Source of the DNA: Zizania palustris
Lineage: Eukaryota > Streptophyta > Magnoliopsida > Poales > Poaceae
Assembly (NCBI GenBank): GCA_019279435.1
Contig: JAAALK010000082.1
Coordinates: forward strand, 10,804,594 to 10,868,593
Direction: 5' to 3'
DNA: 64,000 bases
A program made the translations under genes and the position numbers. The stretch's first letter is position 1. Each line of letters opens with the position of its first letter. The notes beneath the pieces are model-generated. The model ran no database searches. It was given only the letters and a program-made list of their open reading frames with translations, and was not told the DNA's origin. Shown here piece after piece: positions 44,292-54,663 of the stretch.

Positions 44292-45266
44292 TCGCACTAG
44301 CGCAGGGGTCACTGTTGTCCCTTCTCTCCAAACGGAACCGCCATGAGCGTGATGCTTCAGAACTTGCTGGACGCGCCGAGGCCGCCGAGAGGGCAGTCCA
44401 GGAGCACGCGACCGAGGCTGACCGGCTCCGGATGCTGGTGTCGGAGGTCGTGGCCTCCGCACCTAGGCCACTAGAGCCGAAGAGATCCAAGCCCAAGTCG
44501 TAGAGATCAGCGTCCTCAAGGCCCAAGTTGCTGAATTGGATGGACTCCGAGCCCGAGCGGCCGAAGCGGACAAGCTTAAGGCAGAGGTCGACGCCTTCTG
44601 GGCCTAGATCACGGAGATGGAGGGGCTCCGAGCTCGGGCTGGTGAAGTGGACAAGCTCGAGGCCGAGGTTTTCTCCCTCCAAGCCCAGGTCTCCGAGATG
44701 GAGGAGCTCCGGGAGAAGGTCACTGCTGCGGAGATCCAAAAAGTCCACGTGCTCAAACTCGAGTGGACAATCGTGGATCTCCTGGCTTGGAATGAAGCGG
44801 CGGCCGAGGCACTGGCCTAGGGGGAGAAGATCGCGGCTGACACCGTGGTGTCTCTCCGAAGGGTCCTGGAGCGCTTCGGTATGGGATGCGTTGCCTTTGA
44901 TGTCGCCCGAGAGCCCCTTAGCCGTCGGCTGAAGTTCATTCAGGCCACCGTCCGGCAGATACGCTCCACCATGTCGAGGTATGAGGAGGTGTCGGCCTGG
45001 GTGGTTGCCCTCGGTGTACTTCACCAGCTGGAAGCTTCCGGGGGCAACTTGCCTTTGTCGTCGAGCTCACCCCCAGTCGCCTTCGGTGGGGGCCATCTCC
45101 TTTCCCCTACTCTGGTGGTCGCGTAGTCCTGGAGGGCCCTCCAAGTGACTTGGAAGGTGGAGGGCCCAGACGCAGTTAGGGCCTGGATAGACGAGGCCCT
45201 TCGTTCGAGCCTTCCCTCGTCTTCCTTGAAGCCTCCGGCTGCTGCGCCCCTCCTGGACCCGAAGGT
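44292..45266 (+). pseudogene. D antisense ORF, exon 4: coiled-coil region
   Basis: VALAQGSLLSLLSKRNRHER leads into a long coiled coil. A 28-residue unit is tandemly repeated: AELDGLRARAAEADKLKAEV, then TEMEGLRARAGEVDKLEAEV, then SEMEELREKV. A more globular end follows (VVSLRRVLERFGMGCVAFDV, RRLKFIQATVRQIRSTMSRY, AVRAWIDEALRSSLPSSSLK). In-frame TAGs occur where Gln or Trp is expected (after FWA, EALA and VVA). One frame change lies near 44470. Intron 3 (about 44213-44291) precedes it; its exact acceptor is uncertain. Confidence 0.55.
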
Positions 45267-45359
45267 GTAGTTCCCTTAGGGCCTTAGCATCGCAACTCCT
45301 GTAATAGGTAGGAACTTGATAATTTATTAATAAAGGGCAATTGTTTTCTGGAAATCATC

Positions 45360-45843
45360 TAGGGTATTCGCAACACTCGTGACTCCGATGTCGAGATTCT
45401 CGACGAGGGCGAGGCCCTATGGCATCAATGGGCCATCTTCGAGGCCCTCAGGGCCGACTAGCCTGCACGCTTTGTCATCCCTCGGGATGACAACGGGCAC
45501 GTTGTCTCTGAGGTTCTCCATGAGGTCTTAGGATTTATCAAGGAAGAGGAAAGGAAGACACGAGCTTCGTCCTCATCACCCGAGCCAGTAAATTGGTCCA
45601 ATGTGGAGACTGGCCCTAATGAACCGGGGCTCGGAGATCAAGGCTTGCGTAACTGGGCCTAGCTCCAAGAGGATCAGAAGGCCTTTCGAGCTCAAAAGAA
45701 AGAAGAGAAGAAGCGGAAGAATAAAGAGGAGTCCAATCGCGCAGCTCTAGAGGCACGGACTGAAGGAAGCACGAGGGGCCCGGGCAACCTTCAAGACCGG
45801 AAAGGCTTCCGATTCTTGGTTGGCTTAGACGATGAGTTCTCTT
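45360..45843 (+). pseudogene. D antisense ORF, terminal part
   Basis: The frame reads RNTRDSDVEILDEGEALWHQ, FVIPRDDNGHVVSEVLHEVL, EERKTRASSSSPEPVNWSN, a basic run QKKEEKKRKNKEESNR, and ends FRFLVGLDDEFS with TAG at about 45841-45843. Two in-frame TAGs interrupt it. It is separated from exon 4 by about 90 bases with donor-like GAAG/GTGTAG and acceptor-like CATCTAG. It could be a last exon or a separate ORF. Confidence 0.45.
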
Positions 45844-46101
45844 AGTTTTACTTCCCAGCTCAACTTTGTAATGGGTATCATCTATGTTCTACATGTCTAA
45901 CGAAGCCTTGCTTGCGCCCCTTATGGATTCCAATTGCTTTCCTGTCCACTCCTCTCCCCCTTCTTTGTGGGTAGGTGACTTGTCGGCTGGGCGCAATGCG
46001 CTCGGGCTTAGGATGGAAAGCTAGGAAATACTATGCCTACATAGTACAAAGCGCAGCATGCCAGACCGGGCCCAATCATGGGTACTCGAAACCCAATCAT
46101 G

Positions 46102-46513
46102 GGGCGCCTTGGGCTGAAGCTCGAGACCCTGAGGTGGGGTGCCCTGAGCCGGAACGTGGAACCCAAAGATAGGGTGCTTCGAGCCGGAGCTTGGAACCCG
46201 AAGAGGGGGTGCGTCGAGCCAGATCTCGGAACCATGAGCTGGGGTGCTTTGAGACGAAGCTCGGAACCTTGAGCTGGGGTGCTTCAAGCCAGAGCTTGGA
46301 ACCTGAAGAGGGGGTGCGTCGAGCCAAGGCTCGGAACCTTGAGGTGGGGTGCTTCAAGCTGGAGCTTGGAACCTGAAGAGGGGGTGCGTCGAGCCGGGGC
46401 TCGGAACCCTGAGCTGGGGTGCTTCAAGCTGGAGCTTGGAACCCGAAGAGGGGGTGCGTCGAGCCGGGGCTCGGAAGCATGAACCGGGGTGCTTCGAGCC
46501 GGAGCTCGGAACC
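46102..46513 (+). repeat. 35 bp tandem array between D pol and antisense ORF
   Basis: About 11-12 units of 35 bp, alternating two forms. One starts GGTGCTTCGAGCC or GGTGCTTCAAGC and ends GAACCCGAAGAGGG. The other starts GGTGCGTCGAGCC and ends AACCNTGAGCTGG. The higher-order period is therefore 70 bp. It lies between the 3' ends of the convergent sense pol (46646) and the antisense ORF (45843). Open frames across it are repeat artefacts. Confidence 0.92.
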
Positions 46514-46645
46514 CTTCGAATCTGCTGGGATTATGCTTAGTACCATAGTGCGTCCACTTCGGTAGAACATTCACCGTATTTTATTGCTGAAACTGAGAAA
46601 TCCAGTACAATGAAAAGTAGCAAGGGCAGAATATATTACATCAAA

Positions 46646-47740
46646 CTATGCCAAATAGCGCTTCAGATGTTCCGCATGCCAAGTGTGCTTTAGATCTTCG
46701 CCTTCCAGGGTAGCTAGACGATAGGACCCTAGTCGCCCAGAGCCGACTACGATGTATGGGCCTTCCCACTTATTGCCCAACTTTGTAGGAGCGACAACCG
46801 CCCGAAGGACGAGATGTCCTGGCTAAAACTTGTTTCGCTTAACTTTGGGGTCGTACCACGCCTTCGTCTGCTTTTGATACTTAGAGAGATTGGAAACGGC
46901 TCGGAGCCTCGATTCCTCCATAAGTTCAAGGGAGATGGCACGCTCTTGATCAGTTTCTATAGTTGTGAACCGCAGGGAGCCGGCTCAGAGCTCCGTTGGC
47001 GTCATTGCTTCATCTTCAAACAGTAGCCGGAACGGGGTAAAACTGGTTGCGCGAGAAGGGGTGGTCCGAATGGACCACAAAATCTTGGGCAACTCCTCGG
47101 GCCACAAGCCCTTGGCCAAAACAATGATGCGTTTGTTGAGGCCGAACAATATATGTCCATTGGCTCTCTCGATAGCTCCGTTGGACTGCAAATGTCGGAC
47201 TGCTGCGAAGCATAGCTGTATCCCCAGCTCTTCGCGGAATGCCTTGAAAGAACTAGTGTCGAACTGAGTGCCATTATCCAACTTGAGCTGCTTGGGCACT
47301 CCGAAACGGCAGATGATGTTTTGCCAGAAGAACTTCTGGATGCTTCGGGAGGTGATGTCGGTTAGTGGCTCGACCTCAACCCACTTAGAGAAGTATTCAA
47401 CAGGGCCAACAATGAAGCGCATGTTGCCCTTTGCCCTGGGAAACGGGCCGATGAGGTCCATGCCCTATCAGGCTAGAGGCCAAATAGGTATGATGATTTG
47501 TAGGTTGGCGGGAGGCCGATGGCTCCATCGCCCCATCCATTGGCATCCTTGACAGGTGCGCACCAGATCCTCGGCATCGATGATGATAGTGGGCCAATAC
47601 ACGCCTTGACGAAGAGTCTTTCCAGCGAGGGCTCGAGGGGCTAAGTGTCTACCACACAGGCCCTCGTGTATCTCTCGGAGTATCTGCTGTCTGTCGGCAC
47701 GGGATTTGCACCGAAGTAGCGGGGAACAGACACCCGACTT
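46646..47740 (-). pseudogene. D integrase
   Basis: The HHCC finger is intact (REIHEGLCGRHLAPRAL ... VRTCQGCQWM). In the core, MDLIGPFPRAKGN, KLDNGTQFD and NGAIERANGH give D, D and E. The C-terminal part ends LEGEDLKHTWHAEHLKRYLA at about 46646. Adjacent TGA and TAG just before GMDLIG (47462-47470) and frame changes after 46985 make it non-functional. No chromodomain, as expected for Tat. Confidence 0.88.
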
Positions 47741-48030
47741 GTAGAGTACTCCGTTAATTACCTGATAAGATCTTGTGCGGAGCTAAAGCCACGCCAGCTC
47801 CGTACCTTGATTGACTTCAACTCCGCCTTTGAGTAGCCACAGGATGGGCTCTCACCAATCATCATCGACCGTACAAAGCACCTCGGCAGGCTTAGGGGAC
47901 GCCGGAGAAACTACCGAGACTTTGGTTCATGTGTCTTCTCGGAGAGACACCGATGGCTTGGCAAGCTCTTCGAAGAAAGCAGTGGGGGAAGGGCTTGACC
48001 GCCTGCACTAGCCTTAGCGAGGACATCAAC

Positions 48031-48444
48031 CTAGCAATTTTCACTCCTTGGGATGCTTTGGACGGAGATCCCCTTGAAAGACGCCTCAAGATTCTGAACG
48101 GCTTGAAAACTCTTATCCACGTGCCTAGCCACGACTTGAGAGTCGGTCTTGACAATCACTCGCGCAACTCTGAGCACATGCGCCTTGCGGAGGCCCAGCA
48201 ACACTCCTTCATACTCAGTGACGTTGTTTGTAGCTTTAAAGTTCAACCGAATGGAGTATAAATCTTGCTGACCGGAGGGAAAAACAATTACTACCCCCAC
48301 GCCTGCTCCGAAGGCTTGGTAAGCACCATATGAATAAATAGTCCACACTCCTTCACCGGCTTCGTCGGTGGCGTGGTCGGCCGTTGGTTTCCATTCGGCG
48401 ACAAAATCAGCAAGGATCTGAGACTTAATGGTAGTCCGATCCAC
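48031..48444 (-). pseudogene. D second (archaeal-type) RNase H
   Basis: QILADFVAEWKP is followed by GVWTIYSYGAYQAFGAGVGV, YSIRLNFKATNNVTEYEGVL, IVKTDSQVVARHVDKSFQAV. This is the additional RNase H that characterises the Tat lineage. The first catalytic Asp (Y-x-D-G-A; CDGA in F) is Tyr here (YSYGA), while the Glu of TEYEG and the Asp of KTDSQ are kept. This enzyme would be inactive. Confidence 0.88.
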
Positions 48445-49631
48445 GAAAGTGATACCAAACAGGGCAAGTTCTACTGCCTACTTGCCAATTCACCCGGTAG
48501 CATCCTTATTCCAGAACATGTCACCCAGAGAATAAGCGGTCGGAATGACTATGTCGTGGGCCAAAAAGTAGTGTCGAAGCTTCTGGGTGGCCATGGCGAG
48601 AGCATATGCTACTTTCTCGAGCTCGCTATACTTGGTCTTTGCTCCGGAGAGGGCTTCGGACACGAAGTACACCGGGCGTTGTATTAGCTTCCCACCAGTT
48701 TCTTCTCCTTGAATCAATGCCACACTTGACGCGCTACCCGTGGTAGCAAGATAGACGAGAAGAGGATCACCACTTCGGGGTGTTGCGAGGGTAATAAGAT
48801 TGACAAGGTATTCCTTTATCCTGTCGAAATAGTCTTAGCATTCGGGAGTCCACTCGAAGTCCTTGGATCCTCGCAGTGCCTTGAAAATGGACAGACTTCG
48901 TTCAGCCGATCTTGCCAAAAAGCAGCTAAGAGTCGCGAGGCGCCCAACCAACTTTTCGGCATGCTTCAAGTTCTGAGGAGGGGACATGTTATGCAACGCG
49001 TTGACTTGGGTCGGACTAGCTTCGATGCCCCGACTGGAAACCAGATAACCAAGCAACTTCTTGGCCCGGGCTCCAAAGACGCACTTCTCTGGATTGAGAC
49101 GGATTCCACATCTCCGGAGACTGTCAAACGTTTCAGCTATATCCATGCTATGGAAATTTTTATCCGTGCTTTTAATGACGATATCGTCCATATAATCTTC
49201 GATATTGTGACCGATCTGATGACCCAGGGCCTTAGATATCAACCTAGAGAAGGTGGCCCCAGCGTTATGGAGGATGAAACGCATCTGAACATAGCATAAT
49301 ACTCCTAAGGGTGTAACAAAGCTCGTCTTGACTTGATCTTCTTGCTTCAGCCAAATCTGATGGTACCCAGAATATGCATCAAGGAAGCTAAGGAGCTCGG
49401 AACCCGCTGTAGAATCAACCAACTGGTCTATGCGAGGCATGGGGTAGGGCTCACAGGGCAAGCTTTATTTAAGGATGTAAAATCGATAGACATGCGCCAC
49501 TTGCCAGATGTTTTCTTTTGGATGAACACGGGGTTTGACAACCACTCCATATGACTAACTTCTTGAATGACCCACACTCGGAGCAACTTCTCCACCTCAG
49601 CCTTGGCAAGATCAGCTCGTTTGACGGACAA
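48445..49631 (-). pseudogene. D reverse transcriptase and first RNase H
   Basis: RT: KRADLAKAEVEKLLRVWVI, NPVFIQKKTSGKWRMSIDFT, SLNKACP. A 1-base deletion at about 49445 shifts into PYPMPRIDQLVDSTAGSELL, FVTPLGVLCYVQM, NAGATFSRLI, the YMDD box (DYMDDIVIK), and LVSSRGIEASPTQV. A TAA stands at 48835-48837. RNase H: PVYFVSEALSGAKTKYSELE, KVAYALAMATQKLRHYFLAH. The catalytic YMDD is intact. Confidence 0.88.
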
Positions 49632-49861
49632 CTTGCGGAGCCCCTAGCGCACTGGGCGAGCCTTCGGGTTGACCGCTAGGGAGTGCTCAATGATCGAGCG
49701 GTCAACGCCTAGTATGTATTCTTCGGACCACGCGAAGATGCCTAGGTTTCTACGGATGATTTCTTCGAGCTGCTTAAGCACCTCCGATTCCAGGCCTCCT
49801 CCGAACCGAATACGGTACTCTTTCCGATCCTAGATCAGGATCTTCATGATGACCTCCCCAT

Positions 49862-50727
49862 CTAGAAGAGGCTTGGCAGTGGGCCCCTTCGGGGGGCATC
49901 GCGGAGTAGGGGGAAATCTTCGACACCCGACAACTCGACCCCCTCAAGGCTCCCGTGAACACTGTGGACATGCCTCGGCTCCAAAGGGGCTAAGTGCCCA
50001 TACTCCACCCGTCGGGCCACGACCTGATCACCTAGGACTGAGAGCACCCCTCCAGGAGTTGGCACCTTGAGGCACAAATAATTGTGGTGAGCGATGGCCC
50101 CGAAGCGGTTGAGCACCCCCTCCCGAAGATGGCGTTGTAGGCATACGCGGTGTCGATGACGTCGAAGATGATTTCTTCACTGCGGGATAGGGGGGCTTCT
50201 CCAAAGGTGACCTCTAGCCCAATCTGGCCGAGGGCATCGAGGGGCGGCGCTACGAAGCCCTGGAGTAGCCGGGAGGCTGGCAACAGATGCTTCCGAGAGA
50301 GGCATAGCTAATCGAAGGCCTACACGAAAATGATGTCAGCAGTACTTCCCCCGTCAACTAGAATGCGACGCACCTTGACGCCAGTAATGTCCGCCGAGTT
50401 GACGAGGGGATCAGCATGTGGAAACTTGATGCTGGTGGCATCGTCAGCGGTGAAGGAAATTGGGACATGGGACCACTCGGGAAGCGCGGTGAAGCTGGAA
50501 GTCCCAATATTCCCAACTTCCCGGACATATTCCCTTCGCTGCCATTTAGACATAGCCCCTAAAGCTCTGCCTCCAGAGATAGACAGGACCACCCGCTTCC
50601 CTCGGTCTGCCCCATATTTGAGTTTGGGGGCTGGGAACCTGCCGACCTCCGGAATAAGCCCCAAAGCTCCTGGTTCGTCTCGGCGCTCGACAACCTGGGC
50701 GGCATCGGCGCGAGACATTGGAGGCAC
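49862..50727 (-). pseudogene. D protease and protease-RT linker
   Basis: KRVVLSISGGRALGAMSKWQ, WSHVPISFTADDATSIKFPH and RRILVDGGSTADIIFV (catalytic DGG), then stops. It goes on as LLQGFVAPPLDALGQIGLEV and IDTAYAYNAIFG, and after a frameshift MLNRFGAIAHHNYLCLKVPT. The architecture is the same as in C and F. Confidence 0.87.
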
Positions 50728-50799
50728 TTTGTCAGAGGAGCCGCTGCCGGAGCTTCGCTCGAGGTAGTCATTCCGGAGGGCGAGGATAGTACAGCAGGA

Positions 50800-52105
50800 G
50801 TCGGTGTCGTGGCTCTAGTTCTCGCCATGAATGCTGCAATAGAACGTTGCTCCCCCTGGAAGTGCTCTTGCAGATGTTTTAGCTCTGGTAGGATGCCCCC
50901 CACCAGCAGTGTGTGGATGCTTGGCAGGACCCCTTGGGGCGATGCTGAGGACCTCTCCCCGAAGGTGCTTCCGCCCTCGCCGGGGATCTCGATGGGGAAG
51001 GTCCGGAGCGGGGCCGAGGGGTGCTTCGTACACCTTGACGTTTGGGGCTCAAACGGGGGCGATCATCGCTTGGCAACGCAGCTGGCCCTCTTCGGACCGA
51101 GCGTACTCCTCGAAGTATGTCATGAGTTCGGCTAGCAAAGATATTGGCTTCCGATGGAGCTTATCGAGAAGGCACGGGTTGGTGACGCCTTCCTGGGCAG
51201 TATCAATGACAGAGGAGGCCGACAATCCCTTAATTTGTGCCTTGGTGTGCGTTAAGCACTGAGAATACTGTCGCAACGTCTCTCCAGGCTGCTGCTTCAC
51301 TTGGAAGAGACTCCCGGTTGACATCGGGGCCACGAAGGTCCCCTAAAAATTGTTGACGAACTTCTTCTTTAGCTGGTCCCATGACCTGATGGTCCCTGGC
51401 CTCAACGACAATAACCATCGGAGAGCGATTCTCTCGAGGGCCAAGGGAAAGCACATGGCCATGGTATCACGACTCCCACAACAAGCTTCTATCGCCAAGC
51501 CATATGAGCGAGAGAACTCTCTGGGTCAGATTCTCCAGAGTACTTGGGGAGCTTCGCAACACGGAACTTGGAGTCGAACTGTACCCTCTTTAGGTCGGGG
51601 TGCAACGGAGACTCCTCATCATAGGACACATTCTCCTCATCCCCTTGGTCTTCATCATCACTTAGTGCGACGGCCGCAACCCCCAGCGCCCTGGAAGGCT
51701 CAATGGGGCGAAGTGATGCCTCCCGGCGCCATTGGGCCAGCTCAGCCTTCAACCTTGCATTCTCGATGGCTAGGGCATCGGCTTGACTACCGCTACCTCT
51801 AGAGACAGTCTCCGGGTCTTGCGAGCGGACGTAATCGGTCCGGAGGGGCACGGATGGGGGGCCGCCTAGAAGATGCAGCCTGAAGAGACCCTCTTGAGAC
51901 GCTGGGAGGTTCGCAGAGGCTGGCCCCTCTGAACCGGCGGGGTCCTGCACCTCCGGATCCCCTCTAGGGGCTTGGCCTGGCTTCGTGCTCGGCATCTCAG
52001 TGGGGGTGACGATGGAGGGGACCGCAGGAGGATCAGGTCCAATGGCCGGGGCGGGCTCGATTCCAGCGGTGCGGGTTGATCTCCGAAGGGGGGCCATGCT
52101 CGCAC
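50800..52105 (-). pseudogene. D gag
   Basis: The likely start is MSGRKSASMAPLRRSTRTAG near 52120. A Pro-rich N-terminal region, a short coiled coil (ADALAIENARLKAELAQWRR) and the capsid start VAKLPKYSGESDPESSLAHM follow. After frame changes come MSTGSLFQVKQQPGETLRQY, GVTNPCLLDKLHRKPISLLA and a finger CSIHGENxSHDTDSC (CX2HX5HX4C) in which a TAG (about 50815) replaces a Gln. It is degenerate but readable throughout. Confidence 0.83.
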
Positions 52106-52162
52106 TCTTCCGGCCTGACATGTTCTTCCTTGGGTGGATGTAGAGGATGCTAGCTTCTTGGA

Positions 52163-52188
52163 CTAAGCTCCCCACGGACGGCGCCAAC
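52163..52188 (-). other. D primer binding site
   Basis: On the minus strand GTTGGCGCCGTCCGTGGGGA follows the 5' LTR end directly. It is the standard Tat-type PBS and is intact here, unlike in C. Confidence 0.9.
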
Positions 52189-52727
52189 TGTTGGAGCAGC
52201 GGACTAGACCAACAGGTTTGAGAATGAGTGTGTAATGAGAGGCTAAGCTCAAAGCTGTATTCTTGGATTTCGTGTCCATTACAATAGGGGGAAGGGTAGT
52301 ATTTATAGAGGAGCCCGATTGGGGGTCCGATACTTCCAAAATCCTTCTGGCAATAGCACTGCCTAATACAGGCCTATAATACAGACAAGAATGGCAGCCC
52401 CATAGTACAGACAAAAAGTGTAACCCTGACAGTGTATCAGCCACTTTGGGCATCCCCACAGCGCCATACACTGCGCAGACGATGACGATCCTATCCCCGG
52501 ACCACTTTGACCAAACTAGTCTCTGGCCTTTTGTCCTAGTGTCGGACCTTCCGCACCTTCTGGGGACTTGGCTCTAGCCTCCTGCCTGCTTCGCAGCCTC
52601 CGGTGGCCTCGGGCCTCCGGTCTTTAGGTCCTCCGGTGCCTCCAGAAGGAGGTGTCCGACTTCTGGCTAAGGAAGCCCTTCCTTTGAACAGCGCTCCAAA
52701 TCTCCGTCGGGATTATCTCCCCAAACA
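52189..52727 (-). repeat. D 5' LTR (right, 539 bp)
   Basis: Same length as the left LTR. TATAAATA on minus is at 52300-52307. It ends CTCCCCAAACA, followed by TSD TCTTC (52728-52732). Confidence 0.93.
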
Positions 52728-52732
52728 TCTTC
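52728..52732. repeat. Target site duplication TCTTC, right of D
   Basis: Pairs with 40889-40893 and lies inside E integrase. Confidence 0.95.
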
Positions 52733-53637
52733 TCTACTGACTTAGATGGAACTCTATTAATCGTGAAAGCTGTGGTATCTAGAGCGTCACCCCAAAAGGA
52801 TAATGGAAGATCAGCGTCACTCATCATGGACCGCACCATGTTCAACAAAGTGTGGTTTCTCCGCTCGAACACCCCATTCCATTGAGGCGTGTCGGGTGGA
52901 GTCAGTTGTGGAACAATTCCACAATGCTTCAAATGATCACTAAACTCATGGCCCAAATATTCACCTCCACGATCCGATCATAGAAATTTAATTGTCTTCC
53001 TCGTATGATTTTGTACCTCATTCTGGAACTCCTTGAACTTTTCGAAGGATTCCCACTTATGCCTCATCAAGTAGACATAGCCATATCTACTAAAGTCATC
53101 GGTAAAAGTAATAAAGTATTGAAATCCTTTCCTATCCATGTGACTCATTGGACCACACACATCAGTATGTACTATGGCCAAAAGCTCACTCGCCCTCTCA
53201 CTCTGTCCAGTGAAAGACGTCTTTGTCATTTTGCCATGTAAACAAGACTCACATGTGTCATATGATTCAAAATCAAATGACTCCAAAAGTCCATCACTAT
53301 GGAGCTTCTGTACACGCATCTCATTTATATGACCCAAATGACAATGCCAAACATAGGTGGGATTCAAATCATTCAGTCGTTTCTTAGTACTATTGTTATA
53401 AACATGTGCATCGTCAAGACATAGAATATATAGTCCATTCAGTAATGGACAAACACCATACAGCATGCCATTCGAAAATATTGAACAACTCTTGTTCTTT
53501 ATTACGAATTCAAAACCATCTTCCTCTAAATATGAAGAAGAGACAATGTTTCTGCCTAAGGCAAGAATGAAATAACAATTATTTAACTCCAAAACTAATC
53601 CTGATGGTAGCGATAGTGAATATACGCAGACGGCCAA
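52733..53637 (-). pseudogene. E GAG-pre-integrase and integrase core
   Basis: Text: LVLELNNCYFILALGRNIVS, WHCHLGHINEMRVQKLHSDG, YDTCESCLHGKMTKTSFTGQ (HHCC finger), HTDVCGPMSHMDRKGFQYF, TFTDDFSRYGYVYLM. A TGA in place of Arg (52975-52977) comes before SDRGGEYLGHEFSDHLK, then TPQWNGVFERRNHTLLNMVR with the catalytic Glu. D interrupts it after SVEK. The D, D and E positions are all present. Confidence 0.87.
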
Positions 53638-53760
53638 CGCTATAACCTTTGCACCATTCCCGACGTGGATATCCAGCTCGCCACTTGCACACTTTCTTAC
53701 TCTACTTAGCCCCTACAACGATTTTCAAGTATTAATCATCGATCCGGTATCAAATACCCA
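53638..53760 (-). pseudogene. E protease remnant
   Basis: The motif NDSWVFDTGSMINT is readable near 53710-53765 on the minus strand, followed by stops and GLSRVRKCASGELDIHVGNG. This is the copia aspartic protease (DTGS). It is heavily degraded. Confidence 0.7.
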
Positions 53761-54663
53761 TGAATCATTTGGACGAGTAGCAAGATTAATTCAATAACAT
53801 TAATACCTAAAGCGGAAGTCCCACTTTCCTTCTTGTTCTTCTGCTCTTCGAGGTACACCTTGCAGTTGCGCTTCCAATGCCAAGGCTTGTGGCAATGGTG
53901 GCACACATCAGAGTTGGCAGGACCAGACCTAGACTTTCCAGTCGGTTTGGACTTCACATTAGAGATCACATCTATAGTCTTAGCCTTTTTCCTCCTCTTT
54001 TCACCCTCATTCTGAACAACCATCACATGGTTTGGAGTCTTTTTGATACTCTCTTCAGCAGATTTCAGCATCCCATGCAAGTCAGCTATTGTCTTCTCCA
54101 GTCAAACCATGTTATAATTCACGACGAACGACTCAAAACTTAGTAGGAGCGACTGGAGATTGACATCAATAGCGAGGTATGTATCTAGTTGAGTGCCCAG
54201 TCTCTCTAGAGTCTCTACACAACCAATCATCTTGATCATGTGAGGGCTCACTAGGCTCCCTTCGGCCAGCCTACTACCAAACAAGCATTTAGGCACATTG
54301 TATCTATCTGCCATTGCTTGGTCCTGAAACATGCCCTTAAGACCCACGATCATATTGTAAGTATTACGTTCCTCATATTGTTTCTGAACCTGAGAGGACA
54401 TGCAGGCAAGCATCAGGCAACTAACATCTACGGAATCACTAGCATGCTTCTCATAAGCACGCTTATCTACTACAGAAGCATCCTCTCCTGGTTCATCAGG
54501 GTGAGGTTCCTCCAAAACATAATCCTTTTTCTCTTGCTTGAGAACAATTCTCAAGTTTCAATACCAATCCATAAAGTTTGTTCCAGACAATTTATCTCGT
54601 TCAAGAATATATCGCAAATTAAAAACTGGAGTGCTCTTAATAGTAGACATAGTAGGTGCCATG
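53736..54663 (-). pseudogene. E gag
   Basis: ATG at 54663 gives MAPTMSTIKSTPVFNLRYIL and the TNFMDWY motif, followed by a TGA (Arg codon changed) near 54560. The text continues RIVLKQEKKDYVLEEPHPDE, VSCLMLACMSSQVQKQYE, MIVGLKGMFQDQAMADRYNV and SPHMIKMIGCVETLERLGTQ. A knuckle CHHCHKPWHWKRNC (CX2CX4HX4C) is near 53880, then CKVYLEEQKNKKESGTSALG. The type is that of grass Angela/BARE gag. Confidence 0.87.

Larger units (their letters stand above)
40894..52727 (-). mobile_element. D: full-length Tat-lineage Ty3/gypsy element
   Basis: Two LTRs of 539 bp (TGTTGGAGC...CCCAAACA or CCCCAACA), TSD TCTTC and a TTGGCGCC-type PBS beside the right LTR. On the minus strand: gag, protease, RT, RNase H, a second (archaeal-type) RNase H, integrase. 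Then comes a 35 bp tandem array (46102-46513), and a plus-strand, apparently spliced antisense ORF (about 42091-45843), before the 3' LTR. The total is 11.8 kb. The dual RNase H, Tat-type gag finger and antisense ORF place it in the Tat lineage. Confidence 0.93.

Noticed and set aside
44266..45024. 252-codon open frame on the minus strand
   Set aside because: It is a shadow of the coiled-coil exon of the antisense ORF on plus; its Leu/Asp repeats mirror the GAG/CTC-rich heptads and it has no family resemblance.
46008..46574. Repetitive 60-96 codon frames on both strands
   Set aside because: They are the translated 35 bp tandem array.
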